Made by a program: the position numbers and the translations under genes. This document shows, piece by piece, positions 41,889 through 51,146 of a DNA stretch of 51,969 nucleotides (position 1 is its first letter; each line of letters begins with the position of its first letter). Under the pieces are notes generated by a model. That model did not search any database. It saw nothing but the letters and a program-made list of their open reading frames with translations, and was not told where the DNA came from. This stretch comes from Streptomyces sp. Ru72 (lineage in GTDB: Bacteria > Actinomycetota > Actinomycetes > Streptomycetales > Streptomycetaceae): NCBI RefSeq assembly GCF_002920635.1, contig NZ_PQSR01000054.1, positions 1 through 51,969 of the forward strand, written 5' to 3'.

Positions 41889-42562
41889 GGTCCCTTCCCC
41901 CAGAGTCTCAGTGCCCCCCCGGACGGCCCCGCCTCCCCCGCGGAGAGGGACCCTTGGGAACAGTACGCGTCGGGTCTGACATTCCAGCCGGCCACGACGT
42001 GACGGCCGTGCTCCGTGCTCAGCCGGCTCACCGTCCCCGTCGAGAGCTGGAAGAGCGCCCCCGCCGAGGCCGGCAGCCCGAGCCGCCGCGCGGTCAGCAC
42101 CCGCAGGAAGTGCCCGTGGGAGACGACGACCACGCTGCCCTCCGACTCCGCGAGCGCCGCGTCGATCTTGGCGAGCACCCGCTCCGCCCGCGCCCCGACC
42201 TCCTCCGGGCTCTCCCCGGGATGCTCCGGCGGCCCGGGCGCGACACCGTCCGTGAACAGGAACCACTCCGGCCGCGTCCGTTGGATCTCGACGGTCGTGA
42301 CCCCCTCGTACCCGCCGTAGTCCCACTCCGACAGGTCCGTGTCGACCCGCGCCCCGCCGATCCCGGCCAGCCGTGCCGTCTCCCGGGCGCGCTGCATCGG
42401 GCTGACGAAGGCGGCGGCCACATGATGCCGCGCGATCAGCGGAGCCAGCCGGCGCGCCTGCTCCCGGCCGCGGTCGGTCAGCGGGACATCGGTCCGCCCG
42501 GTGTGCCGGCCGGACAGGGACCACTCGGTCTCGCCGTGCCGCACCAGAAGGAGGTCACCCAC
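41885..42562 (-). CDS. histidine phosphatase family protein
   Basis: A 225-residue phosphoglycerate-mutase-like phosphatase. The phospho-acceptor His is in LLLVRHGETEW, the second-site Arg in SPMQRARETA, the Glu in DLSEWDYGGYEG and the C-terminal His in VVVVSHGHFLRVL. The substrate is unknown; broad phosphatase activity is typical. The GTG at 42562 follows AAGGA with 6 nt spacing. Confidence 0.92.
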   Translation of the reverse strand: MGDLLLVRHGETEWSLSGRHTGRTDVPLTDRGREQARRLAPLIARHHVAAAFVSPMQRARETARLAGIGGARVDTDLSEWDYGGYEGVTTVEIQRTRPEWFLFTDGVAPGPPEHPGESPEEVGARAERVLAKIDAALAESEGSVVVVSHGHFLRVLTARRLGLPASAGALFQLSTGTVSRLSTEHGRHVVAGWNVRPDAYCSQGSLSAGEAGPSGGALRLWGKGP

Positions 42563-42597
42563 GCCGTGTCCTTCCTGTTCCGCTCACCGGAACCGTG

Positions 42598-43752
42598 TCA
42601 CACGGTCGCGGCGGCGCGCAGCACGGACTCGGCCAGACGGCCGTTCTCCGGGGAGGCGCCCTCGCCCGAGGGGAAGGCGAACCGGCGGCGCGTGTACGCG
42701 TAGGCCACCCCGCTCGCCGGGTCGGCGAAGCCGAGCGAGCCGGTCGCGCCGCTGTGCCCGAACGCGTCGGGCCCGAGGAACGGGTAGCGCCCGGCGAGGT
42801 ACTCGAAGCCGAGGCCGAAGTGGTCGGTCTGCCCGGTGGCCAGATCCGTGCCCGGCGTGCGCAGCCCGGCGAACTCGGCCACGGTCCCGGGCGCGAGCAG
42901 GGGCGGCCTGCCGTCCAGCGTGCTGATCGCGGCGGCGTACATCCCGGCCACCCCGCGGGCGTTGCCCACCCCGCCGGAGGAGGTGGGGCCGAGCGCGCGC
43001 ACGAGCCGGGTGTTGGCGAAGGCCACCATGTCGACCGGTTCGGGCGCGTTCAGGTTGAAGGCGACGCCCCGGATGCTGTCCGGCTCCGCCGCGCGCGCCG
43101 CCAGCGCCTCGGCCTGCGCCGGCGTGGGCACCAGCGGCTGCACCTCGCGCCACCGCGGTTCCAGTTCCTCGGGCAGACCGAGGTGGAAGTCGAGGCCGTA
43201 GGGGGCCCGCACACGCTCCTCGTACAGCTCGTGGATCGACCTGCCGGTGACCCGGCGCACCACCTCGCCGGTCAGCGCCCCGATGACCCAGCCGTGGTAG
43301 CCGTAAGCGGTCCCCGGCTCCCACAGGGGCTTCTGGCCCGCAAGGCGCGTGGCGATGAGGCGGTCGTCGGCAAGCTCCTCGGCGCTGAAGCCGCCGTCCA
43401 CGCCGACGACACCGGCCTTGTGCTCCAGCAGCTCCCGCAGCGTCAGCCGGTCCTTGCCCTCGGCCGCGAACTCGGGCCAGTAAGAGGCCACCGTGCGGTC
43501 GAGGTCGAGCACTCCGTCCTGCACCAGCAACGCGACGACCAGGTGCGCGGCCCCCTTGGAGATCGAGAACAGGGTGGTCAGGGAGCTTCCCTCCACGCCC
43601 TCCCCGGCCCACAGATCCACCACCTGGCGCCCGTTCACGTAGGCGGCGAGCTGGGCACCCGGTGCGTACGTCTCCTCGGCGAGGAAGGCGGCGAACTCCT
43701 CCCGCACGCCCTCGAACCCCTCGGCCACCGTTCCGTGCACGTCCTGTGACAT
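42598..43752 (-). CDS. serine hydrolase / beta-lactamase family esterase
   Basis: A 384-residue class C beta-lactamase-like hydrolase. The Ser-x-x-Lys motif is in FSISKGAAH, the Tyr motif in TAYGYHGW and the HSG motif in FGHSGATGSLGF. The lack of a signal peptide and the overall pattern (WAGEGVEGSSLTTLFSISK, RELLEHKAGV) fit the EstB-type esterase branch rather than antibiotic resistance. The ATG at 43752 has GGGGGG upstream; longer frames are rejected. It is 35 bp upstream of the phosphatase gene on the same strand. Confidence 0.9.
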   Translation of the reverse strand: MSQDVHGTVAEGFEGVREEFAAFLAEETYAPGAQLAAYVNGRQVVDLWAGEGVEGSSLTTLFSISKGAAHLVVALLVQDGVLDLDRTVASYWPEFAAEGKDRLTLRELLEHKAGVVGVDGGFSAEELADDRLIATRLAGQKPLWEPGTAYGYHGWVIGALTGEVVRRVTGRSIHELYEERVRAPYGLDFHLGLPEELEPRWREVQPLVPTPAQAEALAARAAEPDSIRGVAFNLNAPEPVDMVAFANTRLVRALGPTSSGGVGNARGVAGMYAAAISTLDGRPPLLAPGTVAEFAGLRTPGTDLATGQTDHFGLGFEYLAGRYPFLGPDAFGHSGATGSLGFADPASGVAYAYTRRRFAFPSGEGASPENGRLAESVLRAAATV

Positions 43753-44008
43753 CCGTCCCCCCAAGTCGGTGATCGGCTCTCGTTGATCGGTCACGGAAGA
43801 TACCAACCGGCTCTGACAGCTGGGGCATTCCCGCACCTTCACCGAAGCCGTCCCCGCCCGACGCCCTCGCTCCGCCCGCAAACCGCACCGCGCGGAGGGT
43901 CACCCGTGCGGCCGTACGACTCCACCCCACCGGCGCACCCCGGCGGGACGAACAGCGGGGAGCGCGGCAAGGCTCGCTGACGAAGTGACCCTCGGAAGGA
44001 GGACGCCC

Positions 44009-45103
44009 ATGAGCGCCATCCGACGCTCCCGGTCCCCGTTGAAGCCCCTGTCCGGTCTCACGGCGCTGCTCACCACCGCAGTTCTCGCGGTCGTCCCGGC
44101 CCTGGCCACCCCGGCCGCCGCCGCCACCCCCAAGGCGCCCTGCGGCGACCCCCGGGCGACCCTCGAACCCGGCGCCCAGGCGTTTCTCGACAAGCTCGCC
44201 GCGGCGGACGGCCCGCCGATCCAGAACCAGACGCCCGCCGCCGCCCGTCAGTCGCTCCTGAACCTCCAGGCCGCCTACCCGGTGTCCAAGCTGCCCGCCG
44301 ACATCACCACGCGGACCATCCCCGGCGGCCCCACCGGTTCCGTCTCCGTGCACATCGTGCGGCCGCACGGAATGACGGGCAGGCTGCCGGCCGTCATGTA
44401 CTTCCACGGCGGTGGCTGGGTACTCGGTGACTTCTCCACCCATGACCGGCTGGTACGGCAGATCGCCAACGGTGCCAAGGCGGCGGTGGTCTTCGTCGAC
44501 TACGCCCGGTCACCGGAGGCCAAGTACTCCGTCGCGAACGAGCAGGCCTATGCGGCCACCCAGTGGGTCGCCCAGCACGGCAACGACATCAACGTCGACG
44601 GCTCCCGGCTCGCCGTGGCCGGCGACAGCGTCGGGGGCAACATGGCCGCCGCCGTCACCCTGATGGCCAAGCAGCACGGCGGCCCCAAGCTGGCCCAGCA
44701 GGTGCTGTTCTACCCGGTCACCAACGCCGACTTCACCACCGCGTCCTACCGGCGCTTCGCCACCGGGTGCTGGCTGACCGCGGCGGGCATGAAGTGGTTC
44801 TGGGACCAGTACGCCCCGGACACCTCGGTCCGCAGCCGGCCCACGGCCTCCCCGCTGCGCGCCGCCACCACCGAACTGAGGGGCCTGCCGAAGGCACTGG
44901 TCATCACCGACAGCGACGTGCTGTCCGACGAGGGCCGCCAGTACGCCGCCAAACTGAGCGCCGCGGGTGTCCCCGTCACCGCCACCCACTACCCGCGGAT
45001 GATCCACGACTTCGTGATGCTCAACGGCCTCGCGAACACGGAGGCCGCCAAGTCCGCCGTCGCGAAGGCCACCACCGCCCTGCGCCAGTCCCTGGGCAGC
45101 TGA
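44009..45103 (+). CDS. secreted alpha/beta hydrolase (hormone-sensitive-lipase-type esterase)
   Basis: A 364-residue exported esterase. The signal peptide (PLSGLTALLTTAVLAVVPALATPAAAA) is followed by the alpha/beta hydrolase domain, with the oxyanion motif HGGGW, the nucleophile in GDSVGGN, a probable Asp in VITDSDVL and the His in RMIHDFVM. HGGGW plus GDSxGG marks the HSL/bHSL family. The ATG at 44009 has GGAAGGAGG 6 nt upstream. The 256-bp region before it, divergent from the serine hydrolase, shows no other gene. Confidence 0.92.
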   Translation: MSAIRRSRSPLKPLSGLTALLTTAVLAVVPALATPAAAATPKAPCGDPRATLEPGAQAFLDKLAAADGPPIQNQTPAAARQSLLNLQAAYPVSKLPADITTRTIPGGPTGSVSVHIVRPHGMTGRLPAVMYFHGGGWVLGDFSTHDRLVRQIANGAKAAVVFVDYARSPEAKYSVANEQAYAATQWVAQHGNDINVDGSRLAVAGDSVGGNMAAAVTLMAKQHGGPKLAQQVLFYPVTNADFTTASYRRFATGCWLTAAGMKWFWDQYAPDTSVRSRPTASPLRAATTELRGLPKALVITDSDVLSDEGRQYAAKLSAAGVPVTATHYPRMIHDFVMLNGLANTEAAKSAVAKATTALRQSLGS

Positions 45104-45155
45104 CACGCCGACGAAACCGGGACCGATGCCCCGCGTCCGTCGAGCAACCGGGCGC

Positions 45156-45435
45156 GGGGCGCGGCAGTTCCGATTCCTGGACAACCACCTGGGAGTGGCG
45201 GGCGACATCCGGCTCGACCTGGCGGCGCTCAACAAGGTTCGAGATGCTCCTCTGGGACGTCTGGGGTGTCGGGGCCCGCGAGCTGTACGACGCAGCCGCA
45301 CAGGTGACGGCCGAGGACGTGTCCTTCACCGCGGTGCGGGCGCTGTTCGCGGAGAACGACGGGCTGCGGACGCCGCAGACGGTGACCTCGCTCGCCCCGT
45401 TCAACGGCCCGAGCGAGGTCACCGTCCGTGGCTGA
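45156..45435 (+). pseudogene. remnant of a transglutaminase-like gene
   Basis: Only the last ~90 codons of a transglutaminase-like protein remain. One frame gives RFLDNHLGVAGDIRLDLAALNKV and then breaks; a second continues EMLLWDVWGVGARELYDAAAQVTAEDVSFTAVRALFAENDGLRTPQTVTSLAPFNGPSEVTVR. Removing one base near 45240 joins them to a typical DLAALNKVEMLLWD family C-terminus. The N-terminal catalytic part is gone. The family is recognised from its conserved C-terminal pattern only. Confidence 0.6.
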
Positions 45436-45485
45436 CGATCGTCCGGCACGAGAGCCGGGGCTCCCTGCCGGGAGCGCCGGTCGCG

Positions 45486-46694
45486 CTACTGCCGGTAGCC
45501 GCTGAGGAACCGTCCGATCCTGCTGATCGCCGTGTCCAGGACATCGGCGTGCGGCAGGGTCAGGATGCGGAAGTGGTCCGGCGTCGGCCAGTTGAAGCCC
45601 GTGCCCTGGACCACCTGGATCTTCTCCCGCAACAGCAGGTCCAGGACGAACTTCTCGTCGTCGTGGATCCTGTGCACCTTGGGGTCCAGGCGCGGGAACG
45701 CGTACAGCGCGCCCTTCGGCTTGACGCATGTGACGCCGGGGATCTCGTTCAGCTTCTCCCAGGCGCGGTCCCGCTGTTCGTGCAGGCGGCCGCCCGGGGC
45801 GGTCAGCTCGTCGATGGACTGGCGGCCGCCGAGCGCCGCCTGGATGGCGTACTGGGCGGGTGCGTTGGCGCACAGGCGCATGGAGGCGAGCATCGTCAGG
45901 CCCTCCAGGTAGTCCTTGGCGTGCTGCCTGGGCCCCGTCACGACCAGCCAGCCGGAGCGGAAGCCCGCCACGCGGTAGGTCTTCGACAGGCCGCAGAAGG
46001 TGAGGACCACCAGGTCGGGGGCGAGCGCGGCGGTCGAGTGGTGGACCGCGTCGTCGTAGAGGATCTGGTCGTAGATCTCGTCCGCGAAGACCATCAGGCC
46101 GTGGCGGCGGGCCAGGTCGAGGATGCCCCGCAGGATCTCCTCCGGGTAGACCGCGCCCGTCGGGTTGTTGGGGTTGATGATGACCACGGCCTTGGTGCGG
46201 TCCGTGATCTTCGACGCCATGTCGTCCAGGTCCGGGTACCAGTCGGACTGCTCGTCGCACAGGTAATGGACCGCTTTGCCGCCGGCCAGGGTGGTCACGG
46301 CCGTCCAGAGCGGGAAGTCGGGGGCGGGGATGAGGATTTCGTCGCCGTCCTCCACCAGCGCCTGTACGGCCATCGAGACCAGCTCGGAGACGCCGTTGCC
46401 GAGGAACACGTCGTCGACACCGACCTCCAGGCCCCGCTCCTGGTAGCGCTGGGCCACCGCGCGGCGCGCGGAGAGGATGCCGCGCGAGTCCGTGTAGCCG
46501 TGCGCCTGGGGCAGCATGCGGATCATGTCCTGGAGGATCTCCTCCGGCGCCTCGAAACCGAACAGCGCGGGGTTGCCGGTGTTCAGGCGCAGCACGCTGT
46601 GTCCCGCCGCCTCCAGCGCGTCGGCGTGCTCGATCACCGGGCCGCGGATCTCGTAACAGACCTCGCTGAGCTTGCTCGACTGCCGGAACTCCAT
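45486..46694 (-). CDS. pyridoxal phosphate-dependent aminotransferase (AlaA-like)
   Basis: A 402-residue class I/II aminotransferase. The PLP lysine is in CGLSKTYRVAGFRSGW, with VIINPNNPTGAVYP, FADEIYDQILYDD and the C-terminal Arg in HFRILTLP. The start (MEFRQSSKLSEVCYEIRGPVIEHADALEAAGHSVLRLNTGNPA) is characteristic of AlaA-type glutamate-pyruvate aminotransferases. The ATG at 46694 follows GGAGGGG. It is divergent from an HxlR regulator, which may control it. Confidence 0.92.
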   Translation of the reverse strand: MEFRQSSKLSEVCYEIRGPVIEHADALEAAGHSVLRLNTGNPALFGFEAPEEILQDMIRMLPQAHGYTDSRGILSARRAVAQRYQERGLEVGVDDVFLGNGVSELVSMAVQALVEDGDEILIPAPDFPLWTAVTTLAGGKAVHYLCDEQSDWYPDLDDMASKITDRTKAVVIINPNNPTGAVYPEEILRGILDLARRHGLMVFADEIYDQILYDDAVHHSTAALAPDLVVLTFCGLSKTYRVAGFRSGWLVVTGPRQHAKDYLEGLTMLASMRLCANAPAQYAIQAALGGRQSIDELTAPGGRLHEQRDRAWEKLNEIPGVTCVKPKGALYAFPRLDPKVHRIHDDEKFVLDLLLREKIQVVQGTGFNWPTPDHFRILTLPHADVLDTAISRIGRFLSGYRQ

Positions 46695-46780
46695 GGCCGC
46701 TTCCCCTCCGGTGACTTGTGTTGCTTGGTTTTACCAAGTGACAGCTTGGAAAGTCCAACAACACGTCTAGACTGCGTCGC

Positions 46781-47418
46781 ATGTCACCTCGCCGAAGCTA
46801 CGACCAGTACTGCTCCACGGCCCGCGCGCTCGACGTCGTCGGCGACCGCTGGACCCTCCTGATCGTCCGCGAGCTGCTCGCCGGTCCCCGCCGCTACACC
46901 GATCTGCACGCGGACCTGCCGGGCGTGAGCACGGACGTGCTGGCCTCCCGACTGAGGGACATGGAGCGCGACGGGCTGACCACACGGCGCCGGCTGCCAC
47001 CGCCCGGGGCGGCCTACGTCTACGAACTGACGCCTCGCGGACGCGAGTTGCTGCCCGTGCTGCAGGCGCTCGGCACCTGGGGCGCCCCGGCGCTCGGGGA
47101 GCGCCGGCCGACGGACGCGGTGCGCGCCCACTGGTTCGCGCTGCCGCTGCTGCGCCTGCTGGAGAGCGAGGGGGCGGGGAAGGGCTGGTGGAAGTCCGCC
47201 TGGAGGAGGGGGAGTTCCATCTGTGGCTGGGGGCGGAGGACGGGCCGGTCTACGGCGAAGGGGCCGCTCCGGAGGAGCCCGGTGCCCGGCTGGTCCTCGA
47301 CGCGGAGACCTGCACCCTTCTCGGCGAGGGGTATCTGACGCTCCACCAGGCGGTCGCTGAAGGGCGCGCGGAGGTGTGGGGGGAGGGCACCCTCGCCAAG
47401 GCGTTGCGCGGGGGCTGA
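46781..47418 (+). CDS. HxlR-family winged-helix regulator, frameshifted
   Basis: The N-terminal 110 residues are a clear HxlR winged helix (CSTARALDVVGDRWTLLIVRELLAGPRRYTDLHADLPGVSTDVLASRLRDMERDGL). The frame then runs off into unlikely sequence and stops at 47338. A second frame from about 47178 to 47418 reads LVEVRLEEGEFHLWLGAEDG and onward to GTLAKALRGG, the SCP2-like C-terminal domain that such regulators often carry. One missing G in the run at 47170-47179 (GGGGGCGGGG) joins the two. It may be real or a sequencing error. It is divergent from the aminotransferase. Confidence 0.8.
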
Positions 47419-47447
47419 CGACGATGCGGCGGGGGTGACAAGAGCGG

Positions 47448-47477
47448 GGCCCGCCGCGGGAGGGGACGCGGCGGGCC
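47448..47477. terminator. hairpin between convergent HxlR and secreted-protein genes
   Basis: An 11-bp stem (47448-47458 with 47467-47477) and an 8-nt loop lie midway between the two convergent stops. Confidence 0.7.
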
Positions 47478-47512
47478 TTCGCCCTGACGGGGGGCGGTGA
47501 CGGGGCCCCTTC

Positions 47513-48310
47513 TCAGGCGCCCGGCGGAACCCGGGACGGGCGGCCCGAGCCGCGGGTCAGCGCGTAGCCGCCGATGCCGGCCAGTGCGGCCAGGATGCCG
47601 CCGACCCCGGTCCACACCCAGCGGTCGGACCACCAGCCGGAGGCGTCGGGCCGCAGCTTCGAGAGCGCCGCCGTGTCCGTGTCCGAGTCCGACTTCTCGG
47701 ACCTCGTCGCTATCCCCGGGACCAGCGGCTCGGCCAGCGAACCGTCCACCGCCGCCGAGCCGCCGACGTCCTTGGAATCCACCCGGACCTCGGCGTTCAC
47801 CGGCTGCCCGAGGTCGGCGGCGCCGACCCCCACCACGGTGAGCCGTATGTAGTACGTGCCCGGCAGCGGGTCGTCGGCCCACGGCTCCGCCCAGGCGCGA
47901 ACCGTGCGCAGCGTGCAGGACAGGTTCACCGACGACGCGTCCTGGGCGGCGGTCCGCGTCTGCGCCCCGTACTGGCACGCCTGGCGGCGCCGCAACCCGT
48001 CGTACACGTCGAGCTGCCACGTCTGCGCCGAACTCCTCGGTGACGACGGCAGCTTGACGGTCGCCCGCACGGTGGGCCGCTGCTGCTCCTCCGCCGGGAA
48101 CTGCCAGTACAGGTAGTCGCCCGTGGAGGCGCTCGCCGTGGCCTGCTGCCCCTGCTGGATCTCCGTGGCCGTACGGAAGGACGTGCCGGCCGAGGTGGGT
48201 GCGGCGCTGTCGCCGGACGGGCTCGCGGAGGGCGAGGAGTCGGCCACGGCCGGGGAGGCGGCGGCGCCCAGCAGCAGGGCCGCCACGGTCAGCACTCGTG
48301 CGATACGCAT
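47513..48310 (-). CDS. secreted, membrane-anchored protein of unknown function (VWA partner)
   Basis: A 265-residue exported protein: signal peptide (RVLTVAALLLGAAASPAVA), a Ser/Pro/Thr-rich spacer, a beta-rich domain (TATEIQQGQQATASASTGDYLYWQFPAEEQQRPTVRATVKLP, then DPLPGTYYIRLTVVGVG) and a C-terminal membrane helix (VWTGVGGILAALAGIGGYALT). No named domain is recognised. The ATG at 48310 shares one base with the VWA gene stop (TGATG), so the proteins are probably made in equal amounts and work together at the membrane. Confidence 0.8.
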   Translation of the reverse strand: MRIARVLTVAALLLGAAASPAVADSSPSASPSGDSAAPTSAGTSFRTATEIQQGQQATASASTGDYLYWQFPAEEQQRPTVRATVKLPSSPRSSAQTWQLDVYDGLRRRQACQYGAQTRTAAQDASSVNLSCTLRTVRAWAEPWADDPLPGTYYIRLTVVGVGAADLGQPVNAEVRVDSKDVGGSAAVDGSLAEPLVPGIATRSEKSDSDTDTAALSKLRPDASGWWSDRWVWTGVGGILAALAGIGGYALTRGSGRPSRVPPGA

Positions 48311-49575
48311 CAGTTGGTCCTCCAGACGGCGATCCGCCAGCGCGACAGCCAGCCCCACAGCAGACCCGCCAGGAAGCCGGTCAGGACGAGGGCGCCGAGC
48401 AGCCACCAGCCGCGCCCCAGGCCGAAGGCGGCCACGTCGCTCGATGTGCCGGGGCCGTCGACCACGTCGACCGTGAGCTCAAGCGGCAGCCCGGGCGTGG
48501 TCTTCACACCGGCCGCCGGGGAGAAGGAGTTGGCCACCTGGAGGCACACCGTCTCGGCGGGCGCGTCCTCGTCGTCGCTCTCGGCCTTCGGATAACGCAG
48601 ACCCGTCGAGAGCGCGTCCGTGCGTCCCGCCCCGGTTGCCTCGCCGCGCACGATCTCCCGCCCGTGCACCGTGAGGGCCCGCAGCGTCACGCTGTAGTCG
48701 GGGTCGACCTGCCGGTCGTCGGACACGCTGACGGAGGCGCGCAGTTCCTGGCCCGGCTTCACGTCCACGCGGTAGAAGCGGTGCTGCCCGAACTCCTCAC
48801 GGTCGGTGTAGAGGCCGGACTTCAGCGAGGGCGCCGTCGCACACTGACCGGTACCGTCCACGGCGACCGGGGTGACCGTGCGGTCCGCCGTGCGGTCCAC
48901 CAACTGGTTGACCTTGTCGGACAGTTGCTCCTTGTGCTGCACCGACGTGTACGTTCCGCCGGTCGCCTCGGCGATACAGCTGAGCTGCTTGTTCAGCTTG
49001 GCGTCCGGCACGAGCCCCAGGGTGTCGATGGTCAGCCCGATGCCCTTGGCGGCGATCTCCCGGGCCACCTCGCACGGGTCCAGCGGGGCGCAGGTGTCCT
49101 CTCCGTCGCTGATGAGGACGATGCGCTTGGAGCCGTTGCCGCCGTCCAGGTCGTTTGCCGCCTTCAGAAGGGCGGGGCCGATCGGCGTCCAGCCGGTGGG
49201 CTGCAGCGTCGCCACGGCGGTCTTGGCCTCGGTCCGGTTCAGCGGGCCGACCGGGTAGAGCTGGCGGGTGTCCCTGCAGCCCGTCTTGCGGTCGTTGCCC
49301 GGGTAGTCGGCGCCCAGCGTCCGGATGCCGAGCTGCACCTCCTCCGGCGTCGCGTCCAGGACCTCGTTGAAGGCCTGCTTCGCCGCGGCCATCCGCGAAC
49401 CGCCGTCGATGTCCCGCGCCCGCATGGAACCGCTGACGTCGAGGACGAGGTCGACCTTGGGCGCGTCCTGGGCTGTCGTCTCGTCGGCGACGGCATCGGC
49501 CGGGACCGCGATCCCGGCCGCCAGGGCGGCGAGCAGGGCGCAGACTCCCGCCGCCAGCCGTTGTCTTGTGATCAT
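48310..49575 (-). CDS. exported VWA domain protein with C-terminal membrane helix
   Basis: A 421-residue protein with a signal peptide (LAAGVCALLAALAAGIAVPADA), a von Willebrand factor A domain with MIDAS residues in VDLVLDVSGSMRARD, TGWTPIG and LISDGEDTC, a beta-rich region similar in layout to its partner (QHRFYRVDVKPGQELRASVSVS), and a C-terminal anchor (WWLLGALVLTGFLAGLLWGW). Several Cys pairs suggest disulfides. It probably binds a ligand or partner outside the membrane. No ribosome binding site precedes the ATG at 49575, which may be leaderless. Confidence 0.88.
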   Translation of the reverse strand: MITRQRLAAGVCALLAALAAGIAVPADAVADETTAQDAPKVDLVLDVSGSMRARDIDGGSRMAAAKQAFNEVLDATPEEVQLGIRTLGADYPGNDRKTGCRDTRQLYPVGPLNRTEAKTAVATLQPTGWTPIGPALLKAANDLDGGNGSKRIVLISDGEDTCAPLDPCEVAREIAAKGIGLTIDTLGLVPDAKLNKQLSCIAEATGGTYTSVQHKEQLSDKVNQLVDRTADRTVTPVAVDGTGQCATAPSLKSGLYTDREEFGQHRFYRVDVKPGQELRASVSVSDDRQVDPDYSVTLRALTVHGREIVRGEATGAGRTDALSTGLRYPKAESDDEDAPAETVCLQVANSFSPAAGVKTTPGLPLELTVDVVDGPGTSSDVAAFGLGRGWWLLGALVLTGFLAGLLWGWLSRWRIAVWRTN

Positions 49576-49581
49576 CGGCGG

Positions 49582-49611
49582 ATCTTATTGATCAATGGGG
49601 CCGCGCTTCAA
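49582..49611 (-). promoter_or_regulatory. possible promoter for a leaderless VWA transcript
   Basis: On the minus strand, TTGAAG (49606-49611) and TAAGAT (49582-49587) are separated by 18 bp. The ATG at 49575 lies 6 nt past the -10, so transcription would begin at the start codon. An ATTGATCAAT palindrome (49587-49596) lies within the spacer. Confidence 0.4.
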
Positions 49612-49616
49612 AACGA

Positions 49617-51146
49617 TCAAGGGTCGAGCGGACCGAGCTGTGTGGAGAGCGGGTTCGGGAGCCGTGTCCACAGATCCCCGGGCCGTTCGGGGGAAAGTCG
49701 CATCAGCGTCAACGCCTTGGTGGGCAGCGGCTCTTCGCGCAGCACCGCCAGATCGGGGGTGTCCGGCAGATCCCGTACGACGGCCTCCAGCGCGGCCCTC
49801 AGTGCGGGCGCCGAACCCGCCGTGGAGGCCAGCGCGCCCGCCACGAGCGAGCCGAACAGCTTGCGGCGCAGCGTCCTCTCGTCGTCCGTGACGATCCGGT
49901 CGGCCACCTCGGGGGCCTTGACGCCGTGCCGGGCAAGCCGCGCCGGGCTCACCCTGATGTCGGCCAGGTCCCGGTAGACCAGCCGCACCGGCTCACCCGT
50001 GGGCGACAGCACCACCAGCAGGTTCTGTCCGTGCGCCTCCAGGGCCACCCCCAGGTCGAGCATCCGCAGGCCGACGGTGAGGGCGAGCCGCGTGAACCCG
50101 GCGAGCCAGACGGGGGACGAGGGCAGCCCGGTGAGCGGCAGGGCGGCCACCGGGACGACCCGCTCGCCGGCGGCCCTGTCCGCGTACGTCTCCGGCGGCT
50201 CCCGCAGCACGGCGGCGAGATCGGGGGAGTGGGCGCCGGCCGCGCCCAGGGTGCGGGTGACGTGCAGCAGACCGTCCGTGCGCGCGGCCGTCGACTCCAG
50301 GAAGCCGGACACCGCCAGGGCCGTCTCGATCGAGGAGACCGAGATGTCCCGCACGGAGGACGTCAGCCGCGCGCTGACCGCGGTCTTCACATGCGGACCG
50401 CCGTCGGGCAGCGCCAGGGTCCGCAGGGACATCAGCGGACGAGCGACCGGACCGTCCCCGGCCGCCACACCGAGCACGTGCGCCGTCTGCCAGGGGTGGA
50501 CCGGGATCAGCGCACGCTCGCCGTCCCGCAGCCACGCGGGCCACTCGCCCCGTACGAGGGCGTCACCCACGGGGACGAGCCCGAGTCGTACCAGCGGCCG
50601 GTGCTCGGGCCCGTACGCCAGCTGCTCGGCCGCCGAGAAGCCGGGGCGCGAACGGCAGTTCGGGTGATAGGGGTGCCCGTCGACCACCCGCTGCTCCCAT
50701 GCCCAGCTGGTCACGGGTACGGGCGCCTCGCGTGGCTGGCCGGCCCGCGACAGCGCCAGCGAGGCGGTGCTGTGGCCGAGTTCGGCGGCGAAGGAGTCCC
50801 CGTGCGGCACGCCGAGTGCCGTGACCAGCGCCGCCGCGTGGTCGTGGGCCCGTCCGTCGAGCCGTACCTCGGTGACGTACGCGGCGGTCGCGTATGGGTC
50901 CGCGGGTGGGCCGTGCAGCCGCCGCCCGTCGCCCAGGCACAGGGTGAGCCCGTCGCCCGTCCGCTCCCGGCGCGCGATCCACGGCAGCGGCTCATGGGCC
51001 AGCGCCCGCCACAGACGCGTGAGGACGGCGGCCCGGGCGCCGGGGAGCGCCGCCGCGTAGGAGGCCGACAGATCGGGCCGCACGGCGTCCAGCTCGGCGG
51101 CGAGCGCGGCCTCGGCGGGAACCTCGGCTGGGGAGGAAGGGGGCAC
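49617..51146 (-). CDS. NIS siderophore synthetase (IucA/IucC family)
   Basis: A 509-residue adenylating ligase of the NRPS-independent siderophore pathway, which joins citrate- or dicarboxylate-type acids to amines or alcohols. It has GHPYHPNCRSRPGFS, LIPVHPWQT, HVKTAVSARLTSSVRDIS, the EAHGQNLLV catalytic region and VYRDLADIRVSP, all hallmarks of the family. I prefer GTG 51146, which has GAGGAG 8 nt upstream; ATG 51203 has no ribosome binding site. It is divergent from a second synthetase, and the pair implies a siderophore cluster continuing to the right. Confidence 0.9.
   Translation of the reverse strand: MPPSSPAEVPAEAALAAELDAVRPDLSASYAAALPGARAAVLTRLWRALAHEPLPWIARRERTGDGLTLCLGDGRRLHGPPADPYATAAYVTEVRLDGRAHDHAAALVTALGVPHGDSFAAELGHSTASLALSRAGQPREAPVPVTSWAWEQRVVDGHPYHPNCRSRPGFSAAEQLAYGPEHRPLVRLGLVPVGDALVRGEWPAWLRDGERALIPVHPWQTAHVLGVAAGDGPVARPLMSLRTLALPDGGPHVKTAVSARLTSSVRDISVSSIETALAVSGFLESTAARTDGLLHVTRTLGAAGAHSPDLAAVLREPPETYADRAAGERVVPVAALPLTGLPSSPVWLAGFTRLALTVGLRMLDLGVALEAHGQNLLVVLSPTGEPVRLVYRDLADIRVSPARLARHGVKAPEVADRIVTDDERTLRRKLFGSLVAGALASTAGSAPALRAALEAVVRDLPDTPDLAVLREEPLPTKALTLMRLSPERPGDLWTRLPNPLSTQLGPLDP

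Noticed and set aside
45126..46862. A 578-codon plus-strand frame over the aminotransferase
   Set aside because: The minus strand encodes a clear AlaA-type aminotransferase. Only the first ~35 codons of the plus frame matter, as part of the transglutaminase remnant.
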